Shown here: in pieces, positions 42,822 through 52,448 of the stretch | Numbering within the stretch: position 1 is the first letter of the stretch | Layout of the letters: each line of letters opens with the position of its first letter | Assembly (NCBI RefSeq): GCF_030269685.1 | Contig: NZ_BSTT01000018.1 | Location: 50,121 to 114,120, forward strand | Length of the DNA: 64,000 bases | Direction of reading: 5' to 3' | From: Actinomycetospora sp. NBRC 106378 | GTDB lineage: Bacteria > Actinomycetota > Actinomycetes > Mycobacteriales > Pseudonocardiaceae | Translations under genes and position numbers: made by a program | The notes under the pieces: model-generated | Database searches by the model: none | Told to the model about the DNA's origin: nothing | What the model saw: the letters and a program-made list of their open reading frames with translations, nothing else

Positions 42822-44716
42822 AACGGCGGTTCGTCGTCGTCGGGACGCGGCGTAGAGCGTCGGATGGGTCGGGTGGCCGCGAGGTGGTCGACGTCGGTGG
42901 TGGCGCGGCGTGGGCCGAGCAGGTCGATCGGGAACGGGTGGTCGGGGGCGACGGGGTCGGGCAGGGGGCGCACGACCCGGCTCCCGGTGCGGTGCACGGT
43001 GCCGGTGGGGTCGGTGATCGTGAAGCGGCCGGGTGCGTTCTGGTCGTAAGTCCAGCCGCGCCGGTGCTTGGCGCGGTGGTCGGCGGCGCAGAGGTTGGCC
43101 AGGCCGTCGGCGCGGGTGCGGCCGCCGTGCTGCCAGTCGAGGGTGTGGTCGTGTTCGCAGCGGCGGGCCTGGGTGGTGCAGCCGGGGGCGACGCACACGG
43201 GGTCGCGGGCGTCGATCCAGCGCGCGAGGGCGGCGCCGGGCAGGCGTCGGTGCGCGTCGTGGGTGGTGGTGGCGGGGTGGTCCTCGGGTGGGGCGTCGCG
43301 GGACCGTCGGTAGGCGGCCAGCAGCTCGGCCAGCCAGGAGGCGTGGTCACCTGACACGTCGAGGGTGTCGAGGGCGTCGAGCAGTGCCGCCGGGGCGGTG
43401 ATCTCGACGGTGCGTCGGCGGTGTCGGGGGTCGTGGTGGGCCTCGGGTGGGGCGCGCCAGGCGAGCAGGTGGATCAGGTGGCCGTCGGGGTCGTGGACGA
43501 GGACCTGCCAGCGGGCGGCGCCGAGGTCGAGGGCACGGGTGTGCCCGACCCCGGAGGGGGTGCCGCCGAGCCCGGGCAGCTCGGCGGGGTGCCGGTCGCG
43601 CCCGAGCAGGGTCGACAGCCGTAGGCGCAACGCCACGCCGACCGGGTGGGGCTCGACCACCGGCTCCCGAGTATCGCCGCCGGCCGGACCGTCGGGGCCG
43701 CCTTCGCCGGGGCGGTCATCGGGACCCGAGGTGTCAGGACTGTCGGGGCCGTCCGGCCCGTCGTCGTCAGCTTCGTCGCTGTCGCCCTCCGGCCCCTGGT
43801 CGTCCGGGCCGTCGTCAGGCTTCGAATCGCCGGGGCCGGGGCTGTCAGGGTCGGTGTCCGGGCCGTCGGGACGGTGACCGGGTGGGTTGCCGCCGGCGAG
43901 TTCGGTGACGATGGCGTCCTGCACGGCGGGGTCGTCGAGCCCGGCCAGGGTGCCGTCGAGCAGGCGGGTGAAGATGCGGGCGGAGATGAACCCGACCCCG
44001 CAGTCGACCCCGAGCCAGGCCAGCCGCGCCTGCACCCCGACCGCGAGGGCGTCGAGGTGGGCCTTGGCGTCCTGGGCCAGGTCCGGGGGCAGGTCGTAGC
44101 CGCACAGGTCGACCGCCCCGGAGGGGGAGGGGCGGGTGGCCACCCGCGCCCGGGCGACCGCGGCGGCGAGCCGTTCCGCGGCCCACTGCGGGTCCAGTGC
44201 CCGCGCGACCTCGAGGATCCGTTCGCGCAGCGCCTGGTAGGCCAGCCCCGGCGCCTCCGGGAGCACGATCCGCACGACCTCGGTGATCTGGTTCTCGTCG
44301 AGGCCCTCGGTGGCGGCGTCGAAGATCTCGGCCTTGCGGGCCTCGAGCACGCCCTCGTACATCGCCGCGCCCAGGGCCGGCTGGGCGTCCAGGACGAACA
44401 CCGCCAGCGCGTAGCGGGCCGAGGCGGTGACCGCCGACCAGCCCAGGTTCGCCGCGGCGGCCCGCGGGGCGAACCCGTCGTCGCGGACCCTGCGGCAGGT
44501 GTCGGCTCGCGACCGGCAGGTCTCGCGGATCGCCTCCAGCAGCACCGCGTCGTCGTGGTTGCGCTGGCGGAACGTGGCGCGCATCCATGCCGCGACCTGC
44601 TGGCCGGGGAGCTCGGCGACCGGGGTCCGGGCCAGGGCGGCCGCGAGCGCCGGACCGGCCGGGACACCCGCGAACGGGTCCCCGCCCGGGGTCTCGGTGC
44701 CCATGATCGCTGCCAC
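42818..44716 (-). CDS. DUF222/13E12-family HNH endonuclease
   Basis: 632 residues. An N-terminal DUF222 helical domain (about 15-275) is followed by an Asp/Gly/Pro-rich acidic linker of about 75 residues, a second conserved part, and a C-terminal HNH nuclease. The nuclease reads CVAPGCTTQARRCEHDH then DGLANLCAADHRAKH, with zinc Cys pairs and HNH residues. This is the REP13E12 repeat family that is scattered in mycobacterial and related genomes. A leaderless GTG at 44716 is preferred over ATG 44704 because a TAGTGT -10 precedes it by 7 nt. A LexA box overlaps that promoter. Broken genes flank both ends. Confidence 0.9.
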   Translation of the reverse strand: MAAIMGTETPGGDPFAGVPAGPALAAALARTPVAELPGQQVAAWMRATFRQRNHDDAVLLEAIRETCRSRADTCRRVRDDGFAPRAAAANLGWSAVTASARYALAVFVLDAQPALGAAMYEGVLEARKAEIFDAATEGLDENQITEVVRIVLPEAPGLAYQALRERILEVARALDPQWAAERLAAAVARARVATRPSPSGAVDLCGYDLPPDLAQDAKAHLDALAVGVQARLAWLGVDCGVGFISARIFTRLLDGTLAGLDDPAVQDAIVTELAGGNPPGHRPDGPDTDPDSPGPGDSKPDDGPDDQGPEGDSDEADDDGPDGPDSPDTSGPDDRPGEGGPDGPAGGDTREPVVEPHPVGVALRLRLSTLLGRDRHPAELPGLGGTPSGVGHTRALDLGAARWQVLVHDPDGHLIHLLAWRAPPEAHHDPRHRRRTVEITAPAALLDALDTLDVSGDHASWLAELLAAYRRSRDAPPEDHPATTTHDAHRRLPGAALARWIDARDPVCVAPGCTTQARRCEHDHTLDWQHGGRTRADGLANLCAADHRAKHRRGWTYDQNAPGRFTITDPTGTVHRTGSRVVRPLPDPVAPDHPFPIDLLGPRRATTDVDHLAATRPIRRSTPRPDDDEPPF

Positions 44717-44719
44717 GAT

Positions 44720-44735
44720 TCGAACACTAGTACGA
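44720..44735 (-). promoter_or_regulatory. LexA box overlapping the 13E12 gene promoter
   Basis: TCGAACACTAGTACGA differs from TCGAAC-N4-GTTCGA at one position. The minus-strand -10 TAGTGT (44729-44724) lies inside it, 7 nt before GTG 44716. 13E12 genes of M. tuberculosis are known to carry functional SOS boxes, so induction by DNA damage is likely. Confidence 0.7.
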
Positions 44736-44870
44736 AGGTCCGACAGTCACGGCCCGTCGAGGTCCCGGAGTCAATCGTCCCTCGGCAGGCGCACCGCGGG
44801 CCGGTGGCGAGCCGCGCGCGATCGCGGTCTTGCCCGAGCCGGGCAGGCCGCACGTCGGAGGAGCGGTCAC
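44727..44870 (-). pseudogene. Truncated P-loop ATPase/kinase fragment
   Basis: 47 codons starting at GTG 44870, which overlaps the SDR stop by 4 bp (GTGA). The product starts TAPPTCGLPGSGKTAIARG, a clear Walker A of the AAA_33 predicted-kinase type, normally 150-200 residues long. It ends at 44727, inside the LexA box of the 13E12 gene. The simplest reading is a gene cut off by insertion of the 13E12 element. Confidence 0.55.
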
Positions 44871-45604
44871 CGGCCCTCCGGATCCTGACCTTGCGCGGCG
44901 CGTCCGCCGTCGACCGGGAGGACCGCCCCGGAGACGAACGACGCCGCGTCGGACAACAGGAACGCCACCACGTTCGCGACCTCCGCACCCTGACCCAGCC
45001 GGCCGAGCGGCTGCAGGGTAGCGATCTGGCGGACGAACGCGGCGGGATTCGGCAACCCCGCACGGTGCGCCGCCGAGCGCTCGGTCTCGATCGACCCCAG
45101 GGCCACGGCGTTGACCCGGATGCCGTCCGGTCCGTGGTCGACCGCAGCCGCCCGCACGAGACCCTCGATCGCGGCCTTCGCCGTCGCGTACGGCAGCGCA
45201 CCGCGGACGGCCCGCTGCGCCTGGTGACTCGAGACGGTCACGACCGACCCGGCTCGAGCCGCCGTCCGGAAGTGGCGGACGGCGACCGCGGTCCCGACGA
45301 TGGCGGGTGCGAGATTGGCGACGACGAGGTCGAGGACCTCGCCGGACCCGTCGACCAGGGACGCGTCGCGGAAGATGGCGGCGTTGTTCACCCAGCCGAC
45401 CAGCGGCGCCTCGCGCTCGGCGAGAGCGGCCGCGCCCCGCATCGCCTCCTCGTCGGTGGCATCGCCCTGCACGGCGACACCCTGACCCGCGATCCAGTCG
45501 GGCCGCTCGAGATCGACGGCCACGACCACGTGCTCGGCGAGGAGTCGCTCGGCGACGGCCCGTCCGACGCCGCGGGCGGCTCCGGTCACGACGACGGAGG
45601 TCAT
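44867..45604 (-). CDS. Short-chain dehydrogenase/reductase
   Basis: 245 residues of a classical SDR. The cofactor motif is TGAARGVGRAVAE, NNAA is in GWVNNAAIF, the catalytic Ser is in VTVSSHQAQ, the YxxxK is YATAK, and the late block is FLLSDAASFVSGAVLPVDGG. Asp after VVVAVDLERP suggests NAD(H) preference. The substrate is unknown. ATG 45604 is divergent from the VOC gene. The stop is overlapped by the truncated P-loop frame. Confidence 0.92.
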   Translation of the reverse strand: MTSVVVTGAARGVGRAVAERLLAEHVVVAVDLERPDWIAGQGVAVQGDATDEEAMRGAAALAEREAPLVGWVNNAAIFRDASLVDGSGEVLDLVVANLAPAIVGTAVAVRHFRTAARAGSVVTVSSHQAQRAVRGALPYATAKAAIEGLVRAAAVDHGPDGIRVNAVALGSIETERSAAHRAGLPNPAAFVRQIATLQPLGRLGQGAEVANVVAFLLSDAASFVSGAVLPVDGGRAAQGQDPEGR

Positions 45605-45643
45605 CCGACGACGATGTCAGACCCCCGGGGCACAGTGGGCCAC

Positions 45644-46081
45644 ATGGTCGACCACCCCATCCTGCGCCAGACGGTCCTCGACGCCGTGGACGCCCGCGGT
45701 ATCGCCGAGTTCTACCGGGAGCTGCTCGGTCTGCGGTACCGCATCGGCGACGAGCCCCCGCCCGACGGCACACCCGACCGGCAGGCGCAGGAGTGGTTGG
45801 CGTTGCGCGACCGTCACGGGATGCCCGTGCTCGCCGTCCAGCCCGTCGCGAGCCTGCCGCCCGTGGACTGGCCTGATGGTCACCAGCGGGTCCACCTCGA
45901 CCTGACGGTGCCCACGCCCGAGGACCTGGAGCGCCAGCAGCGACGCGCCCTCGACCTCGGCGCGACGCTGCTCCTGGACCGCTCTGACGACGAGCACGAG
46001 CCGCTCTACGTCGACGCGGACCCGGCCGGGCACCCGTTCTGCATCTTCGTCGCGCCCGGCACGCCGGACGACGGCCACTAG
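45644..46081 (+). CDS. VOC (glyoxalase-fold) family protein
   Basis: 145 residues of the glyoxalase/bleomycin-resistance fold. It begins LRQTVLDAVDARGIAEFYRE-like with GLRYRIGDE, has VHLDLTVPTPEDLERQQ in the middle and ends DPAGHPFCIFVAPG, matching the Glyoxalase_6 layout. Substrate and metal use are unknown. The start is uncertain: ATG 45644, GTG 45635 and ATG 45614 are in frame, and 45644 gives the usual domain boundary. It converges on the DUF349 gene with 4 bp overlap. Confidence 0.82.
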   Translation: MVDHPILRQTVLDAVDARGIAEFYRELLGLRYRIGDEPPPDGTPDRQAQEWLALRDRHGMPVLAVQPVASLPPVDWPDGHQRVHLDLTVPTPEDLERQQRRALDLGATLLLDRSDDEHEPLYVDADPAGHPFCIFVAPGTPDDGH

Positions 46082-47847
46082 CCCGTCGCGCGCTCCGCGG
46101 CGGCCAGCCACTCGCGCCACGTGGACGCCTGCTGCTCGGCCTCCTTGGCCCGGCGTTCGTCCCCGGCGGCACGGGCCTTCGCGGCCTGTGCCTCGTAGGC
46201 CTCGACCCGCTCCCGGAACTGCCCGACGCGGGCCTCCTTCTCCGGGTCGGTCCGCGACCAGCGCTTGTCGACGGCCGCGCGGACGCGGTCCTCGACCTCC
46301 TTGAGCCGGGTCTGGAACTCGCGGACCCGCTCGCGCGGGACCTTGCCGATCTCGTCCCACCGCTCCTGCACCGACCGCAGCGCCGCACGGGCGGCATCGG
46401 TGTCGGACAGGTCGATCGTCGCGGCCTCCTTGAGGAGCGACTCCTTGGCCGTCGCGTTCTGCGTGAACTCGGCGTCCCGGGCGTCGAAGGTGGCCGAGCG
46501 GCGGGAGAAGAAGGCGTCCTGGGCGCCGCGGAAGCGGGCCCAGAGGGCGTCGTCGGCGTCCTTCGACGTCCGACCGGCCGCCTTCCACTCCGTCATGAGC
46601 TCCTTGTAGCGCCCGGCGGTGGCGCCCCAGTCCTCGGAGGACTGCAGCGACTCTGCCTCGACGACGAGCTCCTCCTTGCGGGCCTTGGCGGCCGCCCGCT
46701 CGCGGTCGAGCTCGGCGAAGTGCGCTCCCCGACGACGGGTGAAGGTCTCGCGGGCCTTCGCGAAGCGCTTCCAGAGCGCGTCGTCGGTCTTCCGGTCGAT
46801 CCCGCGGATCGACTTCCACTCCTCGAGCATCGCCGAGAACCGGTCGCCCGCGTGCTTCCAGCGCGTCGTCTCCTCGGCGAGGGTCTCGGCCTCGCCGATG
46901 AGCGACTCCTTGCGGGCGACGGCCTGCTCGCGAGCACCGGCCTTGGCCGACTTCTCGGCCCGGCCGGTCTGCTCGGCGGCGGTGATGACGGCGTCGAGGC
47001 GCACGACGAGGCCGGGGAGATCCCCCACCACCGCGGCCACGTCGAGCCGTTCGCGCAGCACGGTCGCGCTGCGCAGCACGTTCGCGGCGTCGCCACGCCC
47101 GGAGTGGAGGCGCCGGACGAGGAGGTCCGCCTCCGTGCGGAGGTCGTCGAAGCGCCGGGCGTAGTGGGCGAGGCCCTCGACGGCGTCTCCGGCCTGCCAC
47201 GACCCCACGGCCCGCTCGCCCTCGGGGGCGACCGTGTAGACGGTGCCGTCGGCGTCCACCCGACCCCACTGGGACGGGTCGTCGGTGGCGGCCGGGACGG
47301 TGGGCAGCTCCGCGACCTCGGAGGCCGGGCTCGCGGGCACGGGCTGCTCGGGCGCCGCCGCGTCCTCCGACTCGCGCGCGACCGGCTCGGGCGGCGGCCC
47401 CGGGGCCGGCACCGGGGGTGCCGCCTCGACCGGGGCCTGCGCGAGGTCGTCGACCGCGGCGTCCTCGGCGGTCGCGTCGTCCGGGGCCACCGCAGCCGGC
47501 GACACCGTCACCGCCGCGTCCCCTGAGGTCGTGGCGACGGGCTCGGCGGAGGCCGGGACCGGCGACTCCGGGACCGACTCCGGGTCCTCCGCGGCCGTCG
47601 CCGCCGGGGAGAGCTGCACCTGCTCGCTCGCCTCCGCGTCGTCCGACGTCTCCGTCGTACCGGTCGTGTCCGCCCCGTTCGTGGGCAGCGGGTCGGGCTG
47701 CGGATCCGGTAGCGGGTCGGGCTCCGGGTCCTGGACCTGCCCGTCGAGCCGACCCGCCTCCGACTCCTGCTGCTCCGTCACGTCGCCCGTCGCCCCGCTC
47801 GCACCCGGGACCGCGCCGGCCACCCCCGTGGCCTGCTCGTCGGCCAT
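46078..47847 (-). CDS. DUF349 repeat protein (Rv2731-like)
   Basis: 589 residues. About 190 residues of Asp/Glu/Pro/Ser low complexity are followed by a long helical region with at least three DUF349 repeats. Examples are [24 protein letters not shown], [20 protein letters not shown] and [20 protein letters not shown]. Charged coiled-coil character runs to the C-terminus. The orthologue Rv2731 lies at the same place and orientation between miaB and miaA in mycobacteria. The function is unsettled. ATG 47847 follows GGAGGTG by 8 nt. Confidence 0.88.
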   Translation of the reverse strand: MADEQATGVAGAVPGASGATGDVTEQQESEAGRLDGQVQDPEPDPLPDPQPDPLPTNGADTTGTTETSDDAEASEQVQLSPAATAAEDPESVPESPVPASAEPVATTSGDAAVTVSPAAVAPDDATAEDAAVDDLAQAPVEAAPPVPAPGPPPEPVARESEDAAAPEQPVPASPASEVAELPTVPAATDDPSQWGRVDADGTVYTVAPEGERAVGSWQAGDAVEGLAHYARRFDDLRTEADLLVRRLHSGRGDAANVLRSATVLRERLDVAAVVGDLPGLVVRLDAVITAAEQTGRAEKSAKAGAREQAVARKESLIGEAETLAEETTRWKHAGDRFSAMLEEWKSIRGIDRKTDDALWKRFAKARETFTRRRGAHFAELDRERAAAKARKEELVVEAESLQSSEDWGATAGRYKELMTEWKAAGRTSKDADDALWARFRGAQDAFFSRRSATFDARDAEFTQNATAKESLLKEAATIDLSDTDAARAALRSVQERWDEIGKVPRERVREFQTRLKEVEDRVRAAVDKRWSRTDPEKEARVGQFRERVEAYEAQAAKARAAGDERRAKEAEQQASTWREWLAAAERATG

Positions 47848-47981
47848 GCGCCGCACACCTCCCGCTCCGATCGTGCGGGCATTCAAACAGTAGACCCGTC
47901 GGTACCGCACCCCCGACCTGCGACAACCCGGACGTCCGACACCCCACCCGCCCCACGCGTCCACCAGGACCCCACGAGATC

Positions 47982-48902
47982 ATGGCCTCGATGACCAGGC
48001 CGATCGCGCTCGTCGGGCCCACCGCCACGGGGAAGTCCGACCTCGCCCTCGATCTGGCCGCGCGGCTGGACGGCGAGATCGTCAACACCGACGCCATGCA
48101 GCTCTACCGGGGCATGGACATCGGGACCGCGAAGCTCCCCCTCGCCGAACGCCGCGGCGTGCCGCACCACCTGCTCGACGTCCTCGACGTCACCGAGACC
48201 GCCACGGTCGCGGCCTACCAGCGCGACGCGCGGGCGGCGGTCGACGCGACCCGTCGTCGGGAACGGACCCCGATCGCGGTCGGCGGGTCGGGGCTCTACG
48301 TCCAGGCCCTGCTCGACGACCTCGCCTTCCCGGGCACCGACCCCGCGGTCCGCGAACGGCTGGAGGGCGAGCTGGGGGAGGTCGGGCCCGCCGTGCTCCA
48401 CGGCCGGCTCGCCGCCCTCGACCCGGAGGCGGCCGCGAGCATCCTGCCGAGCAACGGGCGCCGGATCGTGCGGGCGCTGGAGGTCGTGGAGATCACCGGA
48501 CGGCCCTTCGCGGCGAGCCTCCCGCGGCCCGGCCGCCCCCGCCACGACACGCTGCTCGTCGGTCTCGACCGCGACACCGCCGAGCTCGACGCGCGGATCG
48601 CGACGCGGGTCGACGGGATGTTCGACGCCGGCCTCGTCGCCGAGGTCCGGGCGCTCGAGGCACGCGGCCTGCGCGCGGGGGAGACGGCCTCCCGTGCGGT
48701 CGGCTACCGGGAGATCCTCGAGGTTCCCGACGACGACCCGGCCCGGCTCGCCGAGGCACGGCGGCGGATCGTCGTCGCCACGCGCCGACTGGTGCGCCGC
48801 CAGCGGTCGTGGTTCCGGCGCGACGACCGCGTGCGGTGGTTCGACGCGGCGTCGCCCACTCTCGTCGACGAGGTGCTCACCGCGCTGCGCGAGGGTTCGT
48901 AG
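47982..48902 (+). CDS. miaA: tRNA dimethylallyltransferase MiaA
   Basis: 306 residues. P-loop [12 protein letters not shown] lies at the start. The substrate-binding Asp is in [17 protein letters not shown], and the conserved [25 protein letters not shown] and RAVGYREI are present. It adds the isopentenyl group to A37 of tRNA, the substrate later used by MiaB. ATG 47982 and ATG 47991 are both possible; neither has a strong ribosome-binding site. It is divergent from the DUF349 gene and 10 bp from dapF. Confidence 0.96.
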   Translation: MASMTRPIALVGPTATGKSDLALDLAARLDGEIVNTDAMQLYRGMDIGTAKLPLAERRGVPHHLLDVLDVTETATVAAYQRDARAAVDATRRRERTPIAVGGSGLYVQALLDDLAFPGTDPAVRERLEGELGEVGPAVLHGRLAALDPEAAASILPSNGRRIVRALEVVEITGRPFAASLPRPGRPRHDTLLVGLDRDTAELDARIATRVDGMFDAGLVAEVRALEARGLRAGETASRAVGYREILEVPDDDPARLAEARRRIVVATRRLVRRQRSWFRRDDRVRWFDAASPTLVDEVLTALREGS

Positions 48903-48905
48903 GCT
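48900..48905 (+). promoter_or_regulatory. Leaderless -10 box for dapF
   Basis: TAGGCT overlaps the miaA stop codon and ends 7 nt before the dapF ATG at 48913; no ribosome-binding site is present between them. Confidence 0.35.
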
Positions 48906-48912
48906 GGACCTC

Positions 48913-49776
48913 ATGGACTACGTCCTCGGCCACGGCACGGAGAACGACTTCGTGCTGCTGCCCGATCCCGACGGCGGGCTCGACCTGACCGCCGCCGCGG
49001 TCCGCGCCCTGTGCCACCGCCGACGCGGGCTCGGCGCCGACGGCGTCCTGCGCGTGGCGCCCGCCGAGGACCCGGGCGCGGCGTGGTTCATGGACTACCG
49101 CAACGCCGACGGCTCGATCGCCGAGATGTGCGGCAACGGCGTCCGGGTGTTCGCCCGCTACCTCGTCGAGGCCGGGCTGGTCGACGGCCCCGAGTTCGAC
49201 GTCGCGACGCGGGCCGGGCTGCGGCACGTGGTGGTGGGGCAGGGCGAGGTCACGGTGGACATGGGCCCGGCGCGCCTCGGGCCGGAGTCGACCGCGATCG
49301 TCCCGTCGACCGTCGGGCCCGCCGGGTCGGTGACCTCCTTCCCGGGCGTGGCGGTGGACGTCGGCAACCCCCACCTCGCCTGCGTGACCACCGCCGACCT
49401 CGACGCCCTCGACCTCTCGGTCGCCCCCGGCCACGACCCGGCGCTCTTCCCGCACGGCGTGAACGTGGAGTTCCTGTCCCCGCTGACCGACGACCTCGGC
49501 ACCCGGTTGCGCGTGCACGAGCGCGGCTCGGGCGAGACCCGGTCGTGCGGCACGGGCACGGTGGCGGGTGCGGTGGCCGGGCTGCGCGCGGCGGGGCTCG
49601 ACACCGGGACGGTCACGGTCACGACGCCGGGCGGGGTGCTGCGCGTGGGGGTCGAGGCCGGGACCACCACGCTGACGGGTCCGGCCGTGCTCATCGCCCG
49701 CGGCGAGGTCGAGCTCGGCGGCTCCGACGACGAGCCGTACGCGTCCACCCGCGTGGCTCAGGCGGCGCGCGCGTAG
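48913..49776 (+). CDS. dapF: Diaminopimelate epimerase
   Basis: 287 residues. The two catalytic Cys sit in MCGNGVRVFARY and SCGTGTVAGAV. GTENDFVLL at the start and DVGNPHLACV are the other family marks. It converts LL-DAP to meso-DAP for lysine and peptidoglycan synthesis. It begins 10 bp after the miaA stop, as in mycobacteria. Confidence 0.97.
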   Translation: MDYVLGHGTENDFVLLPDPDGGLDLTAAAVRALCHRRRGLGADGVLRVAPAEDPGAAWFMDYRNADGSIAEMCGNGVRVFARYLVEAGLVDGPEFDVATRAGLRHVVVGQGEVTVDMGPARLGPESTAIVPSTVGPAGSVTSFPGVAVDVGNPHLACVTTADLDALDLSVAPGHDPALFPHGVNVEFLSPLTDDLGTRLRVHERGSGETRSCGTGTVAGAVAGLRAAGLDTGTVTVTTPGGVLRVGVEAGTTTLTGPAVLIARGEVELGGSDDEPYASTRVAQAARA

Positions 49777-49832
49777 CAGCCGTCGATAAGACGTGGTGAG
49801 GCGCTCCGGCTCGTGGGACAGTGGAGTGCAAG

Positions 49833-51413
49833 ATGACTGAACCTGCACCCGCTCGTCGCCCCGCGTCCCCCGACCCCCGTCCCGTCGGCCGGCCGATCCG
49901 TCTCGACGGCGACGTCCCCGACGCCTCCGAGGCCTCCGACGTCCGCGTCGGGTCCGGGCCCGAGGACGTCACCACCGGGACGCTGGAACTCGAGGAGCGC
50001 ACCTCGCTCCGCCGCGTCCCCGGGCTGACCGGCGCGTCCACCGAGCTCACCGACGTCACCGAGGTCGAGTACCGGCAGCTCCGGCTGGAGCGCGTCGTGC
50101 TCGTCGGCGTGTGGACCAGCGGCACCGCCGCGGCGGCCGACGCCTCCATGGTCGAGCTCGCGCGTCTGGCCGAGACCGCCGGCTCCGAGGTCCTCGACGG
50201 CCTGGTGCAACGGCGCTCCTCGCCCGACCCCGCGACGTTCGTGGGTTCCGGCAAGGTCGCCGAGCTGCGCGAGACCGTGCAGTCGACCGGCGCCGACACC
50301 GTGATCGCCGACGGCGAGCTCTCGCCCGGCCAGCTGCGGCAGCTCGAGGAGAAGCTCAAGGTCAAGGTGGTCGACCGGACCGCGCTGATCCTCGACATCT
50401 TCGCCCAGCACGCGCGCTCTCGGGAGGGCAAGGCGCAGGTCGAGCTCGCCCAGCTGCGCTACTTCCTGCCCCGCCTGCGCGGCTGGGGCGAGTCGATGTC
50501 CCGGCAGGGTGGTGGTGCGGGCGGTGGTGCCGGCGGCGGCGTCGGTACCCGTGGCCCCGGTGAGACCAAGCTCGAGACCGACCGGCGGCGCATCCACCAG
50601 CGGATCGCGAAGCTGCGCCGCGAGCTCGAGGGCATGAAGACGGTGCGCGACACCCAGCGCGACCGGCGCCGTCGTCGGGACGTCCCCGCCGTCGCGATCG
50701 CCGGGTACACCAACGCGGGCAAGTCGTCGCTGCTCAACGCGATCACCGACGCGGGCGTGCTGGTCGAGGACGCGCTGTTCGCCACCCTCGACCCCACCAC
50801 GCGCCGGTGGGAGACCGCCGACGGCCGGGTCGCGACGCTGACCGACACCGTCGGCTTCGTCCGGCACCTGCCCCACCAGCTGGTCGAGGCGTTCCGCTCG
50901 ACGCTGGAGGAGGTGGGCGACGCCGACCTCATCGTGCACGTGGTCGACGGCTCCGACCCCTCGGCGCTGGAGCAGATCGCCGCGGTCCGCGAGGTCATCG
51001 CCGAGATCGGCCACGACCCGGACACGCCGCGTCCGCCGTCGCGCGGGGACGACCCGCAGAAGGCCCTGCCGACGCCGCCCGAGCTGCTCGTGGTGAACAA
51101 GGTCGACGACGCCGACCCGATGGCGCTGGCGCAGCTGCGCGCGACGCTCCCGGGCGCCGTGTTCGTCTCCGCACGTACCGGCGAGGGCATCGACCTGCTC
51201 CGCCGCCGCATCGCCGAGGCGCTGCCGCGCCCGGAGGTCGAGGTGGAGGTCGTGCTGCCCTACACCGAGGGCGCGCTGGTGGCCCGGGTGCACGCCGAGG
51301 GCGAGGTGCTCGCCGAGCGGCACGTCGCCGAGGGCACCGTCCTGCACGCGCGGGTGTCGACGGAGCTGGCCGCGGCGGTGACCGACGCGGCCGTGCCGGT
51401 ACCGGTCTCCTGA
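49833..51413 (+). CDS. hflX: GTPase HflX
   Basis: 526 residues. The N-terminal HflX domain carries TFVGSGKVAELRE, then a Gly-rich segment SRQGGGAGGG with TRGPGETKLE. The G domain has GYTNAGKSSL (G1), DTVGFVRHLP (G3) and NKVDD (G4). HflX splits stalled ribosomes. An about 85-residue polar N-terminal extension is common in actinobacteria. ATG 49833 has GGAG 6 nt upstream; GTG 49821 is less likely. The stop overlaps the following frame. Confidence 0.96.
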   Translation: MTEPAPARRPASPDPRPVGRPIRLDGDVPDASEASDVRVGSGPEDVTTGTLELEERTSLRRVPGLTGASTELTDVTEVEYRQLRLERVVLVGVWTSGTAAAADASMVELARLAETAGSEVLDGLVQRRSSPDPATFVGSGKVAELRETVQSTGADTVIADGELSPGQLRQLEEKLKVKVVDRTALILDIFAQHARSREGKAQVELAQLRYFLPRLRGWGESMSRQGGGAGGGAGGGVGTRGPGETKLETDRRRIHQRIAKLRRELEGMKTVRDTQRDRRRRRDVPAVAIAGYTNAGKSSLLNAITDAGVLVEDALFATLDPTTRRWETADGRVATLTDTVGFVRHLPHQLVEAFRSTLEEVGDADLIVHVVDGSDPSALEQIAAVREVIAEIGHDPDTPRPPSRGDDPQKALPTPPELLVVNKVDDADPMALAQLRATLPGAVFVSARTGEGIDLLRRRIAEALPRPEVEVEVVLPYTEGALVARVHAEGEVLAERHVAEGTVLHARVSTELAAAVTDAAVPVPVS

Positions 51414-52429
51414 TCCTCGGGCTGTTCCTGACGGCGGCCGTGGTCGCCTCCGGCGGCAGCAACGCGTCGTTGCTGTCATCCAGTGGCAGTCCCGGCGCAT
51501 CGTCGATCGACTGCGCGCTGACCGACCCGCGCCTGGCGGAGGTGTCGGGGCTGGCCGTCGGCCCGGCCGGACCCGTCGTCGTGAACGACAGCGGGAACGC
51601 GACCGTGGTGTACACGCTGCGCCCGGACTGCACGGTCGCCACTGCTCGGCCGGTCGGTGTGCAGGGGCGCGACGTCGAGGACCTCGCGCGGGGCGCCGAC
51701 GGGACGCTCTGGCTCGCCGACATCGGGGACAACGACCGCGAGCGGTCCACCGTGGCCCTGGTCCGGGTCCCGACGACGGGTCCGGGTGCGGTCGTGCGGC
51801 TGTCCTACCCGGACGGGCCGCACGACGCCGAGGCGCTGCTCCTGCCCGCCGACGGGCGGCCCGTGATCGTCACGAAGGAGGGCGGCGGGTTCGGACGCGT
51901 CTACTCGACCGAGGGGCCCCTGCCCGACGCGGCGTCCGAGCCCCTGCTGCTGCGGGCCGACGGCGAGGTGCGGCTGCCGTCGTCGAGCACCGAGGGCGGG
52001 CCGGTGAGCTTCCTGGGCCGGGGCCTGATCACGGGTGGCGCCCTGTCCGGGGACGGTCGCACGGCCGCCCTGCGGACCTATACCGACGCGTGGCTCTTCC
52101 CGGTGACCGGCCCGACGGCGGACGACGTGGTCGCGGCCCTGCGGGGCACACCGACCCAGGTCCCGCTCCCGGGGGAGCCGCAGGGCGAGGCGCTGGCGTT
52201 CACCGCCGACGGGGCGCTGCTCTCGGCGGGCGAGTCGCCGCGCGGTGGACCCGCGGCACGGCTCCACGAGGTCGCGGTGACGCCGGGGTCCGCGCCGCCG
52301 GCGGTCGCGGCCGGACCACCCACCGATCGGGGGCCCTCCCGCGGCCTGCTCGCCGGCACGGCCCTCGCCGTCACCGCTGCCGGCGTCGTGCTGGCGGGCG
52401 GCGTCCTGGTGGTCCGCCGGCGCCGGTGA
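51410..52429 (+). CDS. Secreted, C-terminally anchored beta-propeller-like protein
   Basis: About 339 residues. An N-terminal hydrophobic stretch, LGLFLTAAVVASGG, looks like a signal. It is followed by a domain with repeated short blades (VSGLAVGPAGPVVVND, DGTLWLADIGDNDRE, EALLLPADGRPVIVTK) and a C-terminal membrane anchor, GTALAVTAAGVVLAGGVLVV, followed by RRRR. The DIGDN/EAL pattern resembles esterase-like phytase or propeller proteins. Only a CTG at 51410, overlapping the hflX stop (CTGA), keeps the whole signal. The first standard codon is GTG 51440, which would remove half of it. Function is unknown. Confidence 0.65.
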   Translation: MILGLFLTAAVVASGGSNASLLSSSGSPGASSIDCALTDPRLAEVSGLAVGPAGPVVVNDSGNATVVYTLRPDCTVATARPVGVQGRDVEDLARGADGTLWLADIGDNDRERSTVALVRVPTTGPGAVVRLSYPDGPHDAEALLLPADGRPVIVTKEGGGFGRVYSTEGPLPDAASEPLLLRADGEVRLPSSSTEGGPVSFLGRGLITGGALSGDGRTAALRTYTDAWLFPVTGPTADDVVAALRGTPTQVPLPGEPQGEALAFTADGALLSAGESPRGGPAARLHEVAVTPGSAPPAVAAGPPTDRGPSRGLLAGTALAVTAAGVVLAGGVLVVRRRR

Positions 52430-52448
52430 CCCGACCGGCCGTCGGGCC

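Noticed and set aside
42635..43354. Gly/Val-rich plus-strand frame in the 13E12 gene
   Set aside because: Shadow of the HNH coding region; low complexity only.
43680..43880. Apparent minisatellite in the middle of the 13E12 gene
   Set aside because: The periodic look comes from Gly/Pro/Asp codons of an acidic linker; units are not of constant length or sequence.
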